Assembly (NCBI GenBank): GCA_018970895.1
Contig: JAGWVM010000017.1
Location: forward strand, 1-37,941
DNA: 37,941 nt
Source of the DNA: Lysobacteraceae bacterium
GTDB taxonomy: Bacteria; Pseudomonadota; Gammaproteobacteria; Xanthomonadales; Rhodanobacteraceae
Reading direction: 5' to 3'
Shown here: positions 34,047-37,941 of the stretch, in pieces
Layout of the letters: each line of letters opens with the position of its first letter
Position numbering within the stretch: the first letter of the stretch is position 1
The notes under the pieces: generated by a model
Told to the model about the DNA's origin: nothing
Databases searched by the model: none
The model's input: only the letters and a program-made list of their open reading frames with translations
Made by a program: the position numbers and the translations under genes

Positions 34047-34088
34047 CCCCGCGTGCGGCACGGCACGCTATCCCCGGATGCCCCTGAC

Positions 34089-36980
<2,892 letters not shown>

Positions 36981-37004
36981 GTGGCGCACCTCGTGCGTGC
37001 CCGG

Positions 37005-37030
37005 AAGCCCCGCTTCGGCGGGGCTTTTTC
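37005..37030 (+). terminator. Terminator of gcvP
   Basis: A nine-base stem, AAGCCCCGC pairing with GCGGGGCTT around a stable TTCG tetraloop, followed directly by a T tract and C. It isolates gcvP from the toxin-antitoxin pair. Confidence 0.92.
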
Positions 37031-37038
37031 TTGCCCGC

Positions 37039-37079
37039 TTGTCCCGTCTCCTGGCGCCGCGTATAACACACGTTATAAC
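37039..37079 (+). promoter_or_regulatory. Promoter/operator of the AbrB-Doc pair
   Basis: TTGTCC (37039-37044) and TATAAC (37062-37067) are 17 bases apart and can serve as -35 and -10. The -10 is the left half of a perfect inverted repeat TATAAC-ACAC-GTTATA (37062-37077), and TATAAC recurs at 37074. An operator that overlaps the -10 fits autorepression by the AbrB-type antitoxin. It is AT-rich against a GC-rich background and ends about 20 bases before the antitoxin ATG. Confidence 0.6.
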
Positions 37080-37097
37080 CATCACGCGGAGCCCGCC

Positions 37098-37319
37098 ATG
37101 AAGCTCAAGATCACCCGCATCGGCAATTCGGCCGGCGTCATCCTGCCCAAGGAACTGCTGGCCCGGTTGCGGTTGGAAAAAGGCGACGAGCTGTATGCCA
37201 TCGAGACTCCCGACGGCGTACGGCTGACGGCATTCGATCCCACGCTGGCACAGCAGATGGAAGTGGCCGAGACGGTCATGCGCAAGCGGCGCAGTCTGCT
37301 CAACAAGCTGGCTCAGTAG
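37098..37319 (+). CDS. AbrB/MazE/SpoVT-type antitoxin
   Basis: A 73-residue protein. The first ~48 residues are a swapped-hairpin AbrB DNA-binding domain (KITRIGNSAGVILPKELLARL, then GDELYAIETPDGVRLTAFD). The C-terminal ~25 residues (QQMEVAETVMRKRRSLLNKLAQ region) are charged and helical, the usual toxin-neutralising part. GGAG lies seven bases before the ATG, which starts MKLKITRIG; a longer in-frame start would begin in the gcvP tail and is rejected. The Doc toxin gene starts 11 bases downstream. The protein should bind the inverted repeat in its promoter. Confidence 0.88.
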   Translation: MKLKITRIGNSAGVILPKELLARLRLEKGDELYAIETPDGVRLTAFDPTLAQQMEVAETVMRKRRSLLNKLAQ

Positions 37320-37330
37320 GGGGAATTGCC

Positions 37331-37762
37331 ATGATCATCTGGATCGAAAAGGCGCTGGCCCTCGCCGTGCATGATCGTCAACTGGCCGAGCACGGCGGCA
37401 TTGCCGGCGTGCGCGATGAACGCTTGCTCGACTCCGCGCTGGGGCGCCCCCAGCAACGTCATGCCTATGGCGAACCGCCTCCGGATCTTGCCGATCTTGC
37501 CGCCAGCCTGGCCTTCGGATTAGCCCGCAACCACCCCTTCATGGATGGCAACAAGCGCACTGCCGCGGTGCTCTGCGAAACCTTCATTCTTCTCAACGAT
37601 GCGGAACTGCAGGCCGAAGACGTCGAGCTGTATCCGATCTACATCGCCCTCGCGGAAGGCACCCTTGCCGAGCAGGAGTTCGCCGACTGGTTGCGACCGC
37701 GCCTGATCCTGGCCGGCGATCCGCAGGTGAACGAGGCGGCACCCGAATACGCGCGACGTTGA
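37331..37762 (+). CDS. Death-on-curing (Doc/Fic-fold) toxin
   Basis: A 143-residue Fic-fold protein. The active-site loop is H68-PFMDGNK-R76 (NHPFMDGNKRTAAVL), the Doc-type variant in which the GNGR of Fic AMP-transferases is replaced by GNKR. In phage P1, Doc phosphorylates elongation factor EF-Tu and stops translation; the same activity is inferred here from the motif. GGIAGVRDERLLDSALGRPQ is the Doc N-terminal block. The frame is intact with normal length. Start follows GGGGGAATTGCC. It is paired with an AbrB-type antitoxin rather than a Phd-type one. REPIN copy C lies about 100 bases downstream. Confidence 0.9.
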   Translation: MIIWIEKALALAVHDRQLAEHGGIAGVRDERLLDSALGRPQQRHAYGEPPPDLADLAASLAFGLARNHPFMDGNKRTAAVLCETFILLNDAELQAEDVELYPIYIALAEGTLAEQEFADWLRPRLILAGDPQVNEAAPEYARR

Positions 37763-37859
37763 GCATCGCGTCGAGAGAGCTGCCGCAGCTGGCTAGGCGT
37801 GTCGACCTCGAAATGGCGCGCCACTCAGGCGGGTCCCGCCCGGGGCACGGCAATCCCCT

Positions 37860-37940
37860 GTAGGAGCCCGCTCGCGGGCGATGCTTCTGGCTTTGATGTC
37901 GATCAGGAGCGGAGAGCATCGCCCGCGAGCGGGCTCCTAC
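37860..37940 (+). repeat. REPIN copy C (inverted pair of GTAG-type REPs)
   Basis: An 81-base element with arms identical to copy B (GTAGGAGCCCGCTCGCGGGC at the left, its reverse complement at the right). The linker, starting TTCTGGCTTTGATG, matches the reverse complement of copy B's linker in its outer parts. It ends one base before the window edge, downstream of the Doc toxin gene. Confidence 0.9.
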
Positions 37941-37941
37941 C

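Overview
The window is about 38 kb of GC-rich (roughly two-thirds GC) chromosomal DNA with closely packed, mostly housekeeping genes. Gene content and protein sequences (a rnfB-like gene fused by overlap to nth behind metG, dcd-apbC beside metG, a glycine riboswitch before a single-chain gcvP, GTAG-type REP elements) fit a gammaproteobacterium of the Xanthomonadales/Lysobacterales, most likely the Rhodanobacter/Dyella/Luteibacter group. That placement is inference from family resemblance; no rRNA gene is present.

Layout. 1-4938: a truncated lytic transglycosylase lipoprotein (-), then a coupled trio (+) of a HerA-like DUF853 ATPase, a membrane/helical-repeat protein and greB, then a small membrane protein. 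4935-7150 (-): rimO followed by a DUF3025 gene. 7286-13890 (+): two tandem dienelactone hydrolase-like genes, a HIT-family protein, and a compact pyroglutamate locus, pxpB-pxpC-pxpA-DUF969-DUF979-pcp, where most junctions are 4-base overlaps. 13916-16279 (-): a lipoprotein, dcd and apbC. 16451-20388 (+): a DUF2147 secreted protein, metG, a soluble RnfB-like ferredoxin and nth. 20726-22048 (-): an OprD-like porin, followed by about 0.9 kb with no gene I can defend. 23120-28456 (+): rnt, then the phosphate operon pstS-pstC-pstA-pstB-phoU behind a four-unit Pho-box-like array. 28531-32298 (-): rnr-rlmB and a small membrane protein. 32438-33204 (+): tRNA-Leu(CAG) with its own promoter and terminator, and a HAD phosphatase. 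33335-33745 (-): a VOC protein. 33816-36980 (+): promoter, tandem glycine riboswitch and gcvP. 37098-37762 (+): an AbrB-type antitoxin and Doc toxin pair.

How the genes work together. Pcp releases N-terminal pyroglutamate from peptides and PxpABC hydrolyses 5-oxoproline to glutamate with ATP. The two DUF membrane proteins lying between them are the obvious permease candidates. The pst-phoU block imports phosphate and signals its abundance. gcvP is switched by glycine. Three copies of one REP-pair element (near 20.4, 33.2 and 37.9 kb) sit at the 3' ends of transcription units.

I found no phage, insertion sequence, CRISPR array or recognisable defence island. The best candidate for under-described biology is the pyroglutamate locus with its uncharacterised membrane pair. 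After it come the soluble RnfB-Nth pair, the AbrB-Doc module and the REPIN-associated tandem duplication that carries a stop codon.
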